64,000 nucleotides of DNA from Daejeonella sp. (GTDB lineage: Bacteria; Bacteroidota; Bacteroidia; Sphingobacteriales; Sphingobacteriaceae), in NCBI RefSeq assembly GCF_030684675.1, contig NZ_JAUXXZ010000009.1:62001-126000 (forward strand). The letters run 5' to 3'. Numbering within the stretch: the first letter of the stretch is position 1; each line of letters opens with the position of its first letter. The notes under the pieces were generated by a model, which was not told the DNA's origin, did no database searches, and saw nothing but the letters and a program-made list of their open reading frames with translations. Shown piece by piece: positions 10,137 to 19,763 of this stretch. Both the position numbers and the translations under genes were made by a program.

Positions 10137-10522
10137 ATACTAGTCGTTTTTTCATTTATTTCATTCTGTTCACAATTTTCCTGGCCATTGCTCCCCTGGT
10201 ATTTCAGTTCTTTTATCCTGAAATTAAGTTCCTGATTCCAAAATTCTGGGCCCTGTTCTGGATATTTGAAATTTTAACCTTAAGTATCTATCTCCTGGCT
10301 TCCTGGAGGATGAGAATCAGCGATAAAGCATCCGGTCAGGCATTGCTTGGCAGTGTTACTATAAAGTTGCTTTTTTGCATGATAATAGCCTTTGTTTACA
10401 TCAACGCAAACCCGGTTGATCCCTTTAAATTTATCATCAATTTTTTTTATCTATATTTCTTTCATACAGTGTTTGAAATATATTGTTTGTTATGTAACTT
10501 GCGCAACCAAAAATTTAAGTAA
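10133..10522 (+). CDS. Four-helix membrane protein of the ATP synthase operon
   Basis: A 129-aa hydrophobic protein with about four membrane helices (residues 6-25, 33-53, 67-88, 92-115). Its place between the AtpZ-like gene and atpB is the slot that AtpI/UncI fills in other phyla, so it is probably the functional counterpart, but no family motif is recognised. It starts inside the stop codon of the preceding gene. It is AT-rich, with runs of Phe and Ile codons. A role in c-ring assembly is inferred from position only. Confidence 0.65.
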   Translation: MNTSRFFIYFILFTIFLAIAPLVFQFFYPEIKFLIPKFWALFWIFEILTLSIYLLASWRMRISDKASGQALLGSVTIKLLFCMIIAFVYINANPVDPFKFIINFFYLYFFHTVFEIYCLLCNLRNQKFK

Positions 10523-10536
10523 ATTCCTTATAATAA

Positions 10537-11682
10537 ATGGATTTGAGCCATATTTTCAATTCAAAAAAATTCTTCAGCGTAGCTATTTGTGCAGTTTTAT
10601 TTTCGTTTTTGAGTTTTTCCGCTTTTTCTCAGGAGCATGCATCATCAGATACAGCACATGCTACAGCAGCAGAGGCACATGATGCTAAACCAGAAAAAGA
10701 AGAAGATATTTCAAAGGTAATTCTTCATCATATCGCGGATTCGCACGAATGGCACTTTTTTGGTCATGTAGCACTTCCTTTACCGGTTATTTTGTGGACT
10801 GATAATGGATTGGTTAGTTTTCTTTCCAATAAGTTTGGACATAATGATCATGGGACTGAATTGTTAGATGCGGATGGGACTAAATTGGTTTATTATCATG
10901 GAAAGTATTACTACCCGGAATCGGTAAAAAGTGCAGATGGAACTTACATCGCATACAACAACAAGGGGGAGATCATGAATACTAAGCCTCTTGATATTTC
11001 AATTACCAAGAATGTGGTTTCTCTGTTAATCTCAGTTACAATTTTGCTTGTGGTGTTTATCGGCGTTGCAAATGCTTACAAGAAGCGTGAAGGTAAAGCC
11101 CCAAAAGGTTTGCAGTCTATTCTAGAGCCAATCATCATCTTTGTCCGCGACGATATTGCCAAGCCACAATTAGGCCATAAATACAGAGGTTTTATGCCCT
11201 ATTTATTAACGGTATTTTTCTTTGTATGGTTGAATAACCTGATGGGATTGATTCCTTTTTTCCCGGGAGGTGCAAACTTAACTGGAAATATTGCGGTGAC
11301 TATGATGTTAGCACTCTGTACCTTTATTTTAACAACTGTAAATGGTAACAAGAATTACTGGGGTCACGTATTTACCCCACATGTTCCATGGTGGTTATAT
11401 CCATTAATGATCCCGGTTGAGATCATTGGTTTGTTTACCAAGCCCATCGCTCTGATGATTCGTTTATTTGCAAACATTACTGCAGGTCACATCCTTATTT
11501 TAAGTTTGATCTCTCTGATCTTTATCTTAAAGTCGGTTCTTGTTGCAGGTATTGCAGTTCCGTTTGTTCTTTTTATCAGTGTGATCGAGCTAGTGGTAGG
11601 TTTTATTCAGGCATTTATTTTCACAATTCTGTCGGCCTTATTCATAGGGATGGCAGTTGAAGAGAAGCATGCTGAGCATTAA
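10537..11682 (+). CDS. atpB: ATP synthase F0 subunit a
   Basis: Subunit a forms the proton half-channels against the c-ring. At 381 aa it is about 100 residues longer than the E. coli protein. The extra length is an N-terminal signal-like helix (residues 11-31, ending FSAFSQ), then a His-rich acidic region and a soluble extension before the conserved membrane domain starts near residue 160. Such an extension is common in Bacteroidota. The essential Arg is R309 in KPIALMIRLFANITAGH. The C-terminal helices (340-372) are intact. The gene lies 14 bp after the small membrane protein gene. Confidence 0.95.
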   Translation: MDLSHIFNSKKFFSVAICAVLFSFLSFSAFSQEHASSDTAHATAAEAHDAKPEKEEDISKVILHHIADSHEWHFFGHVALPLPVILWTDNGLVSFLSNKFGHNDHGTELLDADGTKLVYYHGKYYYPESVKSADGTYIAYNNKGEIMNTKPLDISITKNVVSLLISVTILLVVFIGVANAYKKREGKAPKGLQSILEPIIIFVRDDIAKPQLGHKYRGFMPYLLTVFFFVWLNNLMGLIPFFPGGANLTGNIAVTMMLALCTFILTTVNGNKNYWGHVFTPHVPWWLYPLMIPVEIIGLFTKPIALMIRLFANITAGHILILSLISLIFILKSVLVAGIAVPFVLFISVIELVVGFIQAFIFTILSALFIGMAVEEKHAEH

Positions 11683-11704
11683 TATGAATTTATTTTTTGT
11701 TTAA

Positions 11705-11947
<243 letters not shown>

Positions 11948-11948
11948 A

Positions 11949-11990
11949 AAAATAAGGCTTGTGCGATTGGCACCGGCCTTATTTTATTGT
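11949..11990 (+). terminator. Intra-operon terminator or attenuator after atpE
   Basis: AAAATAAGGC (11949-11958) pairs perfectly with GCCTTATTTT (11976-11985). Inside it GTGC (11961-11964) pairs with GCAC (11970-11973), leaving a 5-nt loop. The descending arm itself supplies the T tract. It begins 2 bp after the atpE stop and lies between two co-directional operon genes, so it should act as a partial terminator or an mRNA-end stabiliser. Confidence 0.65.
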
Positions 11991-12020
11991 TTTGATTGAT
12001 TTATTAAATAATATAACAAA

Positions 12021-12533
12021 ATGACATTACTGGCATTAAATCCATTAGTTTCTCCGGATCCGGGTTTATTTATCTGGTCAACAGTAGCTTTTTTAATACT
12101 GTTCTTCCTTTTAAGCAAGTTTGCATGGAAGCCGATTGTAAAGGCACTTGATGAGCGTGAGCGTTCAATTGAGGATGCTTTATCGAAAGCCGAAATGGCG
12201 AAGGCTGAAATGGCTAAGCTAATCAGCGAGAATGAGGATCTTTTAAAAGAAGCACGTTTAGAGAGAGACAACATCCTTAAAGAAGCCAAAGAAATTAAAG
12301 ATCAGATCATCAATGATGCGAAAGATCAGGCTAAGACTGAAGGAACTAAATTGATCGAAAAAGCAAAAGACGAGATCACGAACCAAAAGCTTGCTGCTAT
12401 GGCAGAGATCAAGAATCAGGTTTCAAGCTTGTCATTAGCTATTGCTGAGAAAGTATTGCGCAAGCAACTGGAGGATCAGGATAAACAACAGGCTCTTGTA
12501 AATGACCTGTTGAAGGAAGTAAAACTTAATTAA
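12021..12533 (+). CDS. atpF: ATP synthase F0 subunit b
   Basis: The peripheral-stalk subunit, 170 aa. One N-terminal membrane helix (about 10-30, [16 protein letters not shown]) is followed by a long charged, Ala/Lys/Glu-rich helix that dimerises as the stator stalk and contacts F1 through subunit delta. The motif [14 protein letters not shown] just after the membrane helix is typical. It starts 73 bp after atpE, downstream of the terminator-like hairpin. Confidence 0.94.
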   Translation: MTLLALNPLVSPDPGLFIWSTVAFLILFFLLSKFAWKPIVKALDERERSIEDALSKAEMAKAEMAKLISENEDLLKEARLERDNILKEAKEIKDQIINDAKDQAKTEGTKLIEKAKDEITNQKLAAMAEIKNQVSSLSLAIAEKVLRKQLEDQDKQQALVNDLLKEVKLN

Positions 12534-12655
12534 GTTGACACCCGATAGCTATCGGGTTGAAAGTGGAGAATGGAGAGTTGAGAGTGGAGAATGGGAGTAG
12601 GACTTAACAATGGAAAGGCCAAACGACCAACAACTAGCAACCAACAACTAATACA
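12534..12655 (+). repeat. Repeat-filled atpF-atpH gap: heptads, palindrome and CCAACAACTA repeats
   Basis: Three elements fill the 124-bp gap. A 7-bp-periodic array (units such as GTTGACA, GTTGAAA, GTGGAGA, ATGGAGA, GTTGAGA) starts at the first base after the atpF stop and runs to about 12596. It is interrupted at 12540-12557 by the perfect 18-bp palindrome ACCCGATAGCTATCGGGT. CCAACAACTA-type repeats (about 12627-12655) then lead to the atpH start. Similar heptads and CCAACAACTA repeats occur elsewhere in the window. Confidence 0.75.
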
Positions 12656-12657
12656 AT

Positions 12658-13197
12658 ATGTCAGAAATACAAGTTTCATCGCGTTACGCAAAATCTATCA
12701 TTGACCTGGCTGTTGAGCAGAATGCTCTTGAACTGGTTAAGAAGGATATTGAGTTGTTTCTCGGAACATGCAGAGAAAATCCTGCTTTACAGGCAATTCT
12801 AAAGAATCCGATTATAAGCCTTGAAAAAAAGGCAAATATTCTGGATGGCTTATTTGGTGATAAGTTGCATAAGATGATTCTTTCTTTTTTCCATATTGTG
12901 ATCAGGAAGGGTCGTTCAGAAATTTTATATGCAACAGCTAAGGAATTTATCAGTCAGTACAACATCATTAAAAATGTGGTAAAGGCTACTGTAACCTCAG
13001 CTTCTCCATTGAGTAAAGAAAATATTGCTCAGATAGAAGATGTGGTGAAGCAGGCAACAAAGGGTGAGGTTATCCTTTCGGCTCAGGTTGATCCTGATCT
13101 GATTGGAGGGTTTATTCTGAAAGTTGGCGATAAGCAGTTTGATACCAGTTTATCCAGCAAGCTGAATAAGCTGAAAAAGGAATTTGAAAATAACTAA
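12658..13197 (+). CDS. atpH: ATP synthase F1 subunit delta
   Basis: A 179-aa delta (OSCP-type) subunit that joins the b stalk to the top of the alpha3beta3 head. The N terminus (VSSRYAKSIIDLAVEQNAL) and the C-terminal DPDLIGGFILKVGDKQFDTSL motif are diagnostic. The order b, delta, alpha, gamma is the normal F1 order. The 91-bp gap to atpA contains a degenerate AACCCC ... AGGGGTAGGGG pair that looks like a decayed inverted repeat. Confidence 0.95.
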   Translation: MSEIQVSSRYAKSIIDLAVEQNALELVKKDIELFLGTCRENPALQAILKNPIISLEKKANILDGLFGDKLHKMILSFFHIVIRKGRSEILYATAKEFISQYNIIKNVVKATVTSASPLSKENIAQIEDVVKQATKGEVILSAQVDPDLIGGFILKVGDKQFDTSLSSKLNKLKKEFENN

Positions 13198-13288
13198 ATA
13201 ACCCCAAATCCTTTAAAGGGCTATTGATTGCTTCCTTATAGGGGTAGGGGGCGTAAGATTTACAATATAAAACTCAAAAAATACTACT

Positions 13289-14863
13289 ATGGTAGAGGTA
13301 AGACCAGATGAAGTTTCGGCGATTTTAAGACAACAACTGTCGGGCTTTAAGTCGGAGGCTGAACTCGAAGAGGTTGGCACCGTGTTACAGGTGGGTGATG
13401 GTATCGCACGTGTATACGGTTTAACTAAGGTTCAATCAGGAGAGCTGGTTGAATTTGAAAGCGGTTTACAGGGTATCGTATTAAACCTTGAAGAAGATAA
13501 CGTGGGTGTTGTATTGCTTGGCGCTTTTGATGAGATCAAAGAAGGTGCTACAGTAAAACGTACCAATAAAATTGCTTCCATCAAAGTTGGTGAAGGAATG
13601 CTTGGCCGTGTTGTTAACACACTGGGTCAGCCAATTGATGGTAAAGGACCAATTTTGGGCGAAACTTATGAGATGCCATTGGAGCGTAAAGCACCGGGTG
13701 TAATTTATCGTCAGCCGGTTACTGAGCCATTGCAAACTGGTATCAAGGCAATTGATGCGATGATTCCAATTGGTCGCGGACAGCGTGAGCTTGTGATCGG
13801 TGATCGTCAAACTGGAAAAACTGCGGTTTGTATTGATACTATCATCAACCAAAAGGAATTTTATGAAGCAGGCAAGCCTGTATTCTGTATATATGTGGCC
13901 ATCGGTCAGAAAAACTCTACGGTAGCTCAAATATTAAAAGTATTGGAAGAAAATGGTGCATTACCATATACAGTGATTGTTGCGGCTTCTGCTGCTGATC
14001 CTGCTCCAATGCAGTTCTATGCTCCTTTCGCTGGTGCTGCAATTGGTGAGTTCTTCCGTGATACCGGCAGACCTGCATTGATCGTTTATGATGATCTTTC
14101 AAAGCAGGCTGTTTCTTATCGTGAGGTTTCTCTTTTATTACGTCGTCCTCCGGGCCGTGAGGCTTATCCTGGAGACGTATTCTACCTGCACAGCCGTTTA
14201 CTGGAGCGTGCGGCAAAGATCAATCAGAACGACTCTATCGCACAGTCAATGAATGATCTTCCTGAGTCAATTAAGCATATCGTTAAAGGTGGTGGTTCCC
14301 TAACTGCTCTGCCGATCATTGAAACTCAGGCAGGTGACGTTTCTGCATATATTCCAACCAACGTAATTTCGATTACTGATGGTCAGATCTTCCTTGAGTC
14401 TAACTTATTCAACGCAGGTGTTCGTCCGGCTATCAACGTAGGTATTTCGGTATCACGTGTGGGTGGTAATGCGCAGATCAAATCGATGAAGAAAGTTGCA
14501 GGTACCTTGAAACTTGATCAGGCTCAGTACCGTGAATTAGAGGCTTTCTCAAAATTCGGTTCCGACCTTGATGCGGCTACTAAATCTGTCTTGGATAAAG
14601 GTGCGCGTAACGTGGAATTGTTAAAGCAGGCACAATTCTCTCCTGAGACAGTTGAAAAGCAAGTTGCAATTCTTTACATAGGTACCAAGAACCTGATGAG
14701 AAATGTTCCGGTTAATAAAGTGAAAGCTTTTGAAGCAGAATTCATCCAGCAATTGGAGCAACGTCATCCGGAAGCTTTACAGGGTTTAAAAGCCGGTAAA
14801 CTTGATGATGCTATTACAGGTGCTCTGGAAACAGTAGCGAAAGAGCTAAGTGATAAATATTAA
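13289..14863 (+). CDS. atpA: ATP synthase F1 subunit alpha
   Basis: The non-catalytic nucleotide-binding subunit, 524 aa, full length. It has the N-terminal beta-barrel, the P-loop GDRQTGKT (about residues 171-178), the PAMQFYAPF-like region, [34 protein letters not shown] (read here only by its key residues), and the C-terminal helical domain. No frameshift or missing motif is seen. Codon use is smooth, as expected for a highly expressed gene. atpD (beta) and atpC (epsilon) are not in the window; in this phylum they are often at a separate locus. Confidence 0.97.
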   Translation: MVEVRPDEVSAILRQQLSGFKSEAELEEVGTVLQVGDGIARVYGLTKVQSGELVEFESGLQGIVLNLEEDNVGVVLLGAFDEIKEGATVKRTNKIASIKVGEGMLGRVVNTLGQPIDGKGPILGETYEMPLERKAPGVIYRQPVTEPLQTGIKAIDAMIPIGRGQRELVIGDRQTGKTAVCIDTIINQKEFYEAGKPVFCIYVAIGQKNSTVAQILKVLEENGALPYTVIVAASAADPAPMQFYAPFAGAAIGEFFRDTGRPALIVYDDLSKQAVSYREVSLLLRRPPGREAYPGDVFYLHSRLLERAAKINQNDSIAQSMNDLPESIKHIVKGGGSLTALPIIETQAGDVSAYIPTNVISITDGQIFLESNLFNAGVRPAINVGISVSRVGGNAQIKSMKKVAGTLKLDQAQYRELEAFSKFGSDLDAATKSVLDKGARNVELLKQAQFSPETVEKQVAILYIGTKNLMRNVPVNKVKAFEAEFIQQLEQRHPEALQGLKAGKLDDAITGALETVAKELSDKY

Positions 14864-14872
14864 AAGATATTA

Positions 14873-14928
14873 GTATTGAGTATTGAGTATTGAGAAACAC
14901 AAATCTCACTACTCAAACTCACTACTTT
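14873..14928 (+). repeat. Heptad arrays in the atpA-atpG gap
   Basis: Three units of GTATTGA followed by G (14873-14894) begin 10 bp after the atpA stop. They are followed by the oppositely biased CTCACTACTCAAACTCACTAC. GAGTATTGAG and CTCACTACTC are complementary at 9 of 10 positions, so the transcript can fold into a stem between the two genes. Confidence 0.7.
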
Positions 14929-14940
14929 GTACTCCTTAAA

Positions 14941-15822
14941 ATGGCTAATTTAAAAGAAGTAAGAAATCGTATAGCATCTGTCAGCTCGACTCAGCAGATC
15001 ACCAAGGCCATGAAAATGGTTTCTGCAGCAAAGTTGAAACGGGCAACCAGTGCGATTATTCAGCTGCGTCCTTATGCAAATAAGATGAAAGACATTCTTT
15101 CAAATCTTTCAGCAAGCATGGACGGTTCCAATTCTCCATATACTCAGGAGCGTGAGCCGAATAAAGTATTGATTATCAGTATTTCATCTAATCGGGGTCT
15201 TGCAGGAGCATTCAATATGAATGTGATCAAGACGACCAATAATCTGATTTCAGAAAAATATTCAGAGCAACTCCGTAAGGGCAATGTTCACATTGTTGCT
15301 ATCGGTAAAAAAGTTCAGGATTTTTATGAGAAGAGAAAATATACTGTTGTTGGGAATAACAATGAATTATTTAGTGATCTGAGTTTTGAAAATACCTCTA
15401 AGATTACTGAATCGGTGATGACTGCTTTTGCAAAAGGTGACTATGACAGGGTTGAACTGGTGTATAATCAATTCAGAAATGCTGCTGTACAGATCCTTAC
15501 AACCGAGCAATTGTTACCTGTACCTAAATCGGATAACCTTACAGCAAAAACAACACAGGTTGATTATATACTTGAGCCTTCACAGGATGAGATTGTTGAA
15601 CAACTGATCCCTAAATCAATCAACACTCAGGTTTATAAAGCTGTTCTTGATTCCCATGCTTCCGAGCATGGTGCACGTATGACTGCAATGGATAAGGCAA
15701 CTGAAAATGCGGGCGACTTATTGAAAGCTTTAAAACTTTCTTACAACCAGGCCAGGCAAGCTGCTATTACAACTGAGTTGACAGAGATCGTAAGTGGTGC
15801 TGCTGCTTTATCGAATGGCTAA
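14941..15822 (+). CDS. atpG: ATP synthase F1 subunit gamma
   Basis: The central rotor shaft, 293 aa. The start is the ATG at 14941, giving MANLKEVRNRIASVSSTQQITKAMKMVSAAK, the classic gamma N terminus (key residues I, Q, T, K). An in-frame extension to 14890 would read through repeat DNA and is rejected. The C terminus (ARMTAMDKATENAGDLL ... RQAAITTELTEI) pairs with the N-terminal helix to make the coiled-coil shaft. It is the last recognisable ATP synthase gene here. Confidence 0.96.
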   Translation: MANLKEVRNRIASVSSTQQITKAMKMVSAAKLKRATSAIIQLRPYANKMKDILSNLSASMDGSNSPYTQEREPNKVLIISISSNRGLAGAFNMNVIKTTNNLISEKYSEQLRKGNVHIVAIGKKVQDFYEKRKYTVVGNNNELFSDLSFENTSKITESVMTAFAKGDYDRVELVYNQFRNAAVQILTTEQLLPVPKSDNLTAKTTQVDYILEPSQDEIVEQLIPKSINTQVYKAVLDSHASEHGARMTAMDKATENAGDLLKALKLSYNQARQAAITTELTEIVSGAAALSNG

Positions 15823-15889
15823 TATTTAGCAGATTCAGTTTTGAACTGTAAAATAGATTTGTAAATTTATACTTTCTCAATAAAAGGAA

Positions 15890-16099
15890 ATGGAAGACAC
15901 ATCAAACAACAATAACTCTACCGCTGAAGCTAACGATCCTTCACATTATACCACTATTACGGTAGGTATAGTAATCGGTCTTATCGGTATCTTTTTACGT
16001 TTTACCGGTACATGGCCTATGATCGACATCGTGTCGAACATTATTTGGGTTGTTGGAATTGTAATCTGCTTAAGATCAGTTTTAAAAATATTAAAATAA
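15890..16099 (+). CDS. Small two-helix membrane protein, unknown function
   Basis: A 69-aa protein with a hydrophilic Asn/Ser-rich N terminus (about 20 residues) and two membrane helices (about 24-41 and 45-66). No family is recognised. It lies 67 bp after atpG on the same strand and ends at a terminator, so it may be the last cistron of the ATP synthase transcript or a separate small gene. Its coding status rests on the ATG, the hydrophobic pattern and the position before a terminator. Confidence 0.6.
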   Translation: MEDTSNNNNSTAEANDPSHYTTITVGIVIGLIGIFLRFTGTWPMIDIVSNIIWVVGIVICLRSVLKILK

Positions 16100-16116
16100 A
16101 CTTGTTTTAAGGTGAA

Positions 16117-16150
16117 GGGCTCATATCCTAGCGGTTATGGGCCTTTTTTT
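16117..16150 (+). terminator. Terminator between convergent genes
   Basis: GGGCTCATA (16117-16125) pairs with TATGGGCC (16136-16143), allowing one G-U pair, and a run of seven T follows. It ends plus-strand transcription from the ATP synthase side, just at the patatin gene stop. Confidence 0.7.
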
Positions 16151-16922
16151 ATTTTGCGGCAAGCAGACTTTTTAGTTTAGAGTCTGTTTTCAGTTTTCTT
16201 AAAGCTGCTTCATAAGATAACCAGAATATCTCTTCAGTTTTTCTAACATCAAATACACTGGTTGCCCCCATACCATGGGGCTCGATTATTACATCACAAT
16301 ATTCTGCTTTCACGGCCATGTCTGAATTGATTGACATGATTATTGACCGTTCTACGAGCCTGCGATAGCTTTCAATTCTATCAGCTTCAGGCAGATGGTT
16401 ACAGGATGAACCGATAATAAAATCGCATTCTGATCGTATTGGCTCAACCGGGAAATTATTTAAAATACCACCGTCGATATAAATTTTTCCGCCCATATGG
16501 ATTGGTTTAAAAAAGACAGGTATAGCGCTTGAAGCTAATATGGGATTAATTAATTCACCGGAACGGAAATAGGCTACTTTACATTCATTAAAATTTGTAG
16601 CGGTAATAACCGTAGGAATCTTGAGGCCTTCAAATGAATCGTGCGGAAGGTATTCCAATAAAAGAGTTCTGATTTTATCCAGTGACATCAGTCCTTTAGC
16701 CCCGAAAGCAGGTCTGATGTATTTATAAAGATGGGTCTTCATAAAGACCTTAAGAATTTCGGCAGGTTCAATACCTTGTGCGAAAAGTGCGCCAACAATC
16801 GAGCCTGCACTGGTTCCACTGATCATGTCAAATTTAATCCCAGCTTCTGTAAGTGCCTGGAGAACACCTAAATGTGCTACACCTCGTATTCCCCCTCCGG
16901 ATAGTACCAGCCCTATTTTCAT
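16149..16922 (-). CDS. Patatin-like phospholipase
   Basis: A 257-aa single-domain patatin (RssA/YlbK size class). It has the oxyanion motif GGGIRG near residue 9, the nucleophile Ser38 in GTSAG, and the catalytic Asp150 in DGGILNNFP, so the Ser-Asp dyad is complete. It probably hydrolyses acyl esters of membrane lipids. There is no signal peptide, so it is cytoplasmic. It lies 12 bp after gldB on the same strand and is probably co-transcribed with it. Confidence 0.9.
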   Translation of the reverse strand: MKIGLVLSGGGIRGVAHLGVLQALTEAGIKFDMISGTSAGSIVGALFAQGIEPAEILKVFMKTHLYKYIRPAFGAKGLMSLDKIRTLLLEYLPHDSFEGLKIPTVITATNFNECKVAYFRSGELINPILASSAIPVFFKPIHMGGKIYIDGGILNNFPVEPIRSECDFIIGSSCNHLPEADRIESYRRLVERSIIMSINSDMAVKAEYCDVIIEPHGMGATSVFDVRKTEEIFWLSYEAALRKLKTDSKLKSLLAAK

Positions 16923-16934
16923 TTCCTTAAGCCA

Positions 16935-17963
16935 TTAATCTCTTGGTTTGTATTTAGATCCGGCAAGAATTTTTTGCGCATCTTTCTCAAGCATTAGTTC
17001 TTGAAGACTAATATCCGGATTCTTTTCCATGTATTGTCTGACGATTTGCCAACCTGTCCAGACCCCCAATTTAGGAGCCGAGGAGGAGTTTTCTCCGATT
17101 CCGGGAGTGAAAGGGGCCTCAGCAAGATATTTTTGAATTTTAAGATAATCGCTTTCGAACAGAAGTTCATTATCCAGAAAGTATGCCCAAATTCCGGCTT
17201 CAGAATCCTTGCACCACTGTAGCTGTTCTGTGGTATAGCCTATTTTCAGAATATCAGGAGTGTCAGCTAAAACGGCGTCCATGAAATATAGAATTTTGCC
17301 ATTGTAGATCATTTTTGATATCAGATTTCGATCTGAATCATTCTCAGGGAACATCTCTTCACGGATGAAGGCCTCAATTACCCGGGGACTAATATTCTCC
17401 GGACTGAATCTTCTGGAAATGTATTGAGGAATGCTCTGTCTTAAAGCCGGATAGAACCGGTCGCCATTCTTTCCCAGAAACATGTCGAGACCAATTCCGA
17501 TATAATCATTACCGATGGGGGTTTGTACTGCAAATCCCGAAATAAAGCTGATGAGACGGGGAAATTTCTGCTTTGGGTAATAGTAGCGGATATACTTAAA
17601 TGCCTGATCAAGTTCGAGCTGCTGCTTATTCAAATCAGGAAATGTTTGGGCTACTGTTGACCGGAGTTCGAGGTAGTCCTTATTTCCAAGTATTGTACGA
17701 AGATTGCTGTAATAGGCCGTGTCTCTGGTATATCCTGCGCTGATCATCTTTTCCATATAATCATCGTAGAACCAGGTATATTTTTTTCTGAGATCGGGAG
17801 CTTTTACTTCAATAGAACCAGGATTTACATTATTGAGTTCCTGGTCAAACCGCTCAATAGGAATACTGACTTTGATCTTGCTGATATCAGGTGACTTTTT
17901 GTTATTGCAGGAAAGAGCTGCAAGGCATATAAAAAAAAACAGGTAAATTTGAAGGTGTCTCAT
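16935..17963 (-). CDS. gldB: GldB, gliding motility lipoprotein
   Basis: The product is 342 aa with a lipoprotein signal (LFFFICLAALSC). The body fits the GldB family, whose members are needed for Flavobacterium gliding and occur in all gliding and many non-gliding Bacteroidota. Its biochemical role is unknown; a link to the type IX secretion lipoproteins is inferred. The GldB-typical VIEAFIREEMFPENDS and GVWTGWQIVRQYMEKNP segments are present. It heads a two-gene leftward unit with the patatin gene and is divergent from nadE. Confidence 0.85.
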   Translation of the reverse strand: MRHLQIYLFFFICLAALSCNNKKSPDISKIKVSIPIERFDQELNNVNPGSIEVKAPDLRKKYTWFYDDYMEKMISAGYTRDTAYYSNLRTILGNKDYLELRSTVAQTFPDLNKQQLELDQAFKYIRYYYPKQKFPRLISFISGFAVQTPIGNDYIGIGLDMFLGKNGDRFYPALRQSIPQYISRRFSPENISPRVIEAFIREEMFPENDSDRNLISKMIYNGKILYFMDAVLADTPDILKIGYTTEQLQWCKDSEAGIWAYFLDNELLFESDYLKIQKYLAEAPFTPGIGENSSSAPKLGVWTGWQIVRQYMEKNPDISLQELMLEKDAQKILAGSKYKPRD

Positions 17964-18072
17964 GGATACAGATTATCTGCTAAATTATAAAAATGCTCAT
18001 GAAATATTTACGGACCCTCTTCTTAAATTGGCCGGAAAAAATTCATAGCCTTTCATATTAACGAAATACGGG

Positions 18073-19713
18073 ATGAAGATTGCGCTTGCTCAACTAAATT
18101 ACATTATTGGCGACTTTGAACACAATACACAGAAAATAATCGAGACTATTCAGGATGCCCGAAAAAAGGGTGCTGATCTGGTAGTTTTTGCAGAGTTGTC
18201 TGTATGTGGCTATTCACCCAGGGATTTTCTTGAATTTTCTGAGTTTATAGAACTGTCTGAGCAATCAGCAAAGAAAATAGCAGCTGCCTGTACGGATATT
18301 GCCTGTATCCTGGGGCTGCCAACTCCAAATCCTAAAATCGAAGGGAAGGATCTTTACAATTCAGCTTGGTTCATTGAGAACACAAAGGTAAAGGCAATTG
18401 TAAACAAGGCTTTATTACCCAATTATGATGTTTTTGATGAATACCGTTATTTCGAACCTTCTGTAGATTTTGCATGTGTAGATTTTATGGGGCATAAAAT
18501 TGCTTTGACTATCTGTGAGGACCTGTGGAACATCAATGATAATCCGATGTACACAATTTGCCCCATGGATGAACTGATCAAAGAGAAGCCTGATCTGATG
18601 ATAAATATTGCCGCTTCTCCTTTTGCATATAATCATGATGAAGAAAGGGTGCGGATACTCGGAGATAATTGCCGGAAATACAAACTACCACTATTCTATG
18701 TAAATCAGGTCGGAGCGCAGACTGAAATCATTTTCGATGGTGGTTCATTGGCTTTCGATGATTCCGGGATGCTTTTGGATGAAATGGCCTATTTCTCTGA
18801 AGACCTGAAGATATATGAGTTTGAAGGCCGAAAAGTGAAAGGCTTTGAACCCAAAGTTCACGATGCCCAGAATGATATTCATCAGGTTCATGATGCGCTG
18901 ATACTCGGAATTAAGGATTATTTTCAGAAATCAGGGTTCAGCAAAGCCATACTCGGACTTTCAGGTGGTATAGATTCGGCCCTTGTATGTGTCCTGGCCG
19001 CAGAAGCTCTTGGCCCTGAAAATGTGATGGCAGTGCTAATGCCATCAGAGTTTTCTACTGATCATTCTGTACAGGATGCTTTGGATCTGGTTAAGAACCT
19101 GGGGTGTAAACATGAAATCATACCGATCAGGGAAGCAGCTTCAGCATTCGAAAATATGATGAAGCCGGTATTTAAAGACCTGCCTTTTAGTGTTGCTGAA
19201 GAGAATATCCAGGCAAGGAGCCGGGCAATTATTGTAATGGCGATGTCGAATAAGTTTGGATACATATTGCTTAATACTTCTAATAAGAGTGAGTGTGCTG
19301 TAGGCTATGGCACCCTATACGGAGATATGGCAGGTGCTATTGCGGTACTTGGGGATGTTTATAAAACACAGGTATATAAATTGTCAAATTATATTAACCG
19401 CGAAAGGGAAATTATCCCAATGAATAGTATTACCAAACCGCCTTCAGCCGAACTGCGCCCCGGACAGAAGGACTCAGATTCCCTACCTGAATATGATATT
19501 CTGGATGCAATATTATTTCAATACATCGAACTTAAGAAGAGCTCCGCAGCAATAATTGAACAGGGATTTGATGAAAGCCTTGTAAAAAGGGTGCTACGAA
19601 TGGTTAATGTTGCCGAATTTAAGCGAAATCAGGCACCACCAATATTAAGGGTGTCTCCTAAAGCTTTTGGGATGGGCAGGAGACTGCCGATTGTAGGGAA
19701 ATACCTTAGTTAA
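18073..19713 (+). CDS. nadE: Glutamine-dependent NAD(+) synthetase
   Basis: A two-domain, 546-aa enzyme that amidates nicotinic acid adenine dinucleotide to NAD+. The N-terminal nitrilase-type glutaminase domain has the triad Glu41 (FAELSVCGYSPRDF), Lys112 (NKALLPNYDVFDE) and Cys148 (LTICEDLW). The C-terminal synthetase domain starts near 270 and has the PP-loop SGGIDS (297-302). The two-domain form can draw ammonia from glutamine. It is divergently transcribed from gldB and ends at a perfect terminator. Confidence 0.96.
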   Translation: MKIALAQLNYIIGDFEHNTQKIIETIQDARKKGADLVVFAELSVCGYSPRDFLEFSEFIELSEQSAKKIAAACTDIACILGLPTPNPKIEGKDLYNSAWFIENTKVKAIVNKALLPNYDVFDEYRYFEPSVDFACVDFMGHKIALTICEDLWNINDNPMYTICPMDELIKEKPDLMINIAASPFAYNHDEERVRILGDNCRKYKLPLFYVNQVGAQTEIIFDGGSLAFDDSGMLLDEMAYFSEDLKIYEFEGRKVKGFEPKVHDAQNDIHQVHDALILGIKDYFQKSGFSKAILGLSGGIDSALVCVLAAEALGPENVMAVLMPSEFSTDHSVQDALDLVKNLGCKHEIIPIREAASAFENMMKPVFKDLPFSVAEENIQARSRAIIVMAMSNKFGYILLNTSNKSECAVGYGTLYGDMAGAIAVLGDVYKTQVYKLSNYINREREIIPMNSITKPPSAELRPGQKDSDSLPEYDILDAILFQYIELKKSSAAIIEQGFDESLVKRVLRMVNVAEFKRNQAPPILRVSPKAFGMGRRLPIVGKYLS

Positions 19714-19750
19714 TTGAGAGTTGAGAATTGACAGTTGAAAATTGTTGAAA
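19713..19750 (+). repeat. Heptad array directly after the nadE stop
   Basis: Units ATTGAGA, GTTGAGA, ATTGACA and GTTGAAA follow in 7-bp steps. The array begins inside the stop codon itself (TAATTGAG). It is the same family as the arrays after atpF, atpA, pyruvate carboxylase and the SIMPL gene. Confidence 0.7.
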
Positions 19751-19763
19751 CTCCAGACTAAAT

